From NCBI GenBank assembly GCA_002507565.1, contig MOXJ01000039.1, forward strand, positions 1 to 32,521: a DNA stretch of 32,521 bases, in the 5' to 3' direction. Origin of the DNA: Candidatus Reconcilbacillus cellulovorans (GTDB lineage Bacteria; Bacillota; Bacilli; Paenibacillales; Reconciliibacillaceae). Below the pieces are notes generated by a model, which was not told the DNA's origin, made no database searches, and saw only the letters and a list, made by a program, of their open reading frames with translations. The translations under genes were made by a program, and so were the position numbers. This document shows, one piece after another, positions 32,276 through 32,521 of the stretch (positions are counted from its first letter, which is position 1; each line of letters begins with the position of its first letter).

Positions 32276-32521
32276 GCTTCCGGAAAAGGTCCGATCCCGG
32301 CTGGCGCCAGGAGCGGCGGCCTTCTTTTTTGTCTCAGCCGCCTTGCGTCTCAGCGTACCACAGCCCTCCGGCCAGGCAAGGGTAAAGCCTTGCGGCCGCT
32401 GCGGCATATCCTCCCGGCTAAAGCCGGTCCGGTATATCCTCGCGCCCTTGCCTGGCCGAGCCATCTACCCCCGAGCACGCCGACAAGCGGCGCGCCGGGT
32501 CCCGAGATGGCGATCGGGCGA
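32276..32521. repeat. Structured GC-rich dispersed repeat, copy 3 (runs to the window end)
   Basis: This copy matches copy 1 from its left edge (AAAGGTCCG and GGCGGCC) through the 14-bp outer stem (32369-32382 with 32445-32458) and the CGCCG-ACAAG-CGGCG hairpin. Its inner hairpin reads CCGGCT-AA-AGCCGG instead of CCGGC-TTT-GCCGG. From about 32496 it diverges, and the window ends within it. The 32197-32275 spacer before it shows no gene. Confidence 0.8.

Noticed and set aside
33-32521. CRISPR array, tRNA, rRNA, retron or diversity-generating retroelement
   Set aside because: No regularly spaced short repeats with spacers, no cloverleaf or rRNA sequence and no reverse transcriptase were seen.

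Overview
The window looks like part of a conjugative plasmid, or an integrated conjugative element, from a Gram-positive host. The Bacillales family Paenibacillaceae is the best guess. The pointers are GGAGG ribosome sites with frequent TTG and GTG starts, a secreted 'stalk domain' (copper amine oxidase N-terminal type) protein, a MobL/pLS20-type relaxase, and a Gram-positive style type IV secretion system with no outer-membrane parts. No replication initiator was recognised, so plasmid is an inference from the partition and transfer genes. Host assignment is by pattern recognition only, without a database search.

Layout. 1-3800: a GC-rich structured repeat, an ArdC-like antirestriction/zincin gene, a large hypothetical gene, a small DNA-binding protein and a short hypothetical gene. 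3811-6540: a MerR-like coiled-coil protein on the minus strand, divergent from a ParM-ParR-like partition operon. The 309 bp between them hold ATCAG palindromes and 11-bp TGCGTTGCATT iterons that overlap a sigma-A promoter. 6541-7334: a coding-free stretch with a 39-bp repeat fragment, a second TTGCATTGCA cluster and an array of inverted repeats that is the best oriT candidate. 7335-9051: a ribbon-helix-helix accessory protein and the relaxase. 9180-16082: a transfer operon with VirD4, a VirB2-like small membrane protein, VirB6/TrbL-like, PrgI/VirB3-like, a two-gene VirB4 and an M23 murein hydrolase.

16165-24257: a new promoter and a second secretion machine of the Tad (type IVc pilus) kind. 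It has two TadZ/CpaE-like proteins, a CpaB-like SAF protein, an HD-GYP phosphodiesterase, a TadA/CpaF ATPase, TadB- and TadC-like membrane proteins, two paralogous tiny membrane proteins (49 and 43 aa) and two TadE-like proteins. 24284-32521: the second repeat copy, a small membrane protein, a secreted stalk-domain protein, and a 2107-aa secreted PKD/CARDB-type protein whose gene carries a run of ten G near its 5' end. A strong terminator and the third repeat copy follow.

How it fits together: ParM-ParR segregates the element. The relaxase and its accessory protein process oriT, and VirD4 and the T4SS move the DNA. The Tad-like apparatus and the large exported proteins could supply cell-cell contact, possibly under cyclic-di-GMP control through the HD-GYP protein. 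That last link is inference. The most unusual signals are the three-copy structured repeat with compensating hairpin changes, the Tad-like module joined to a conjugation operon, and the twin tiny membrane proteins.
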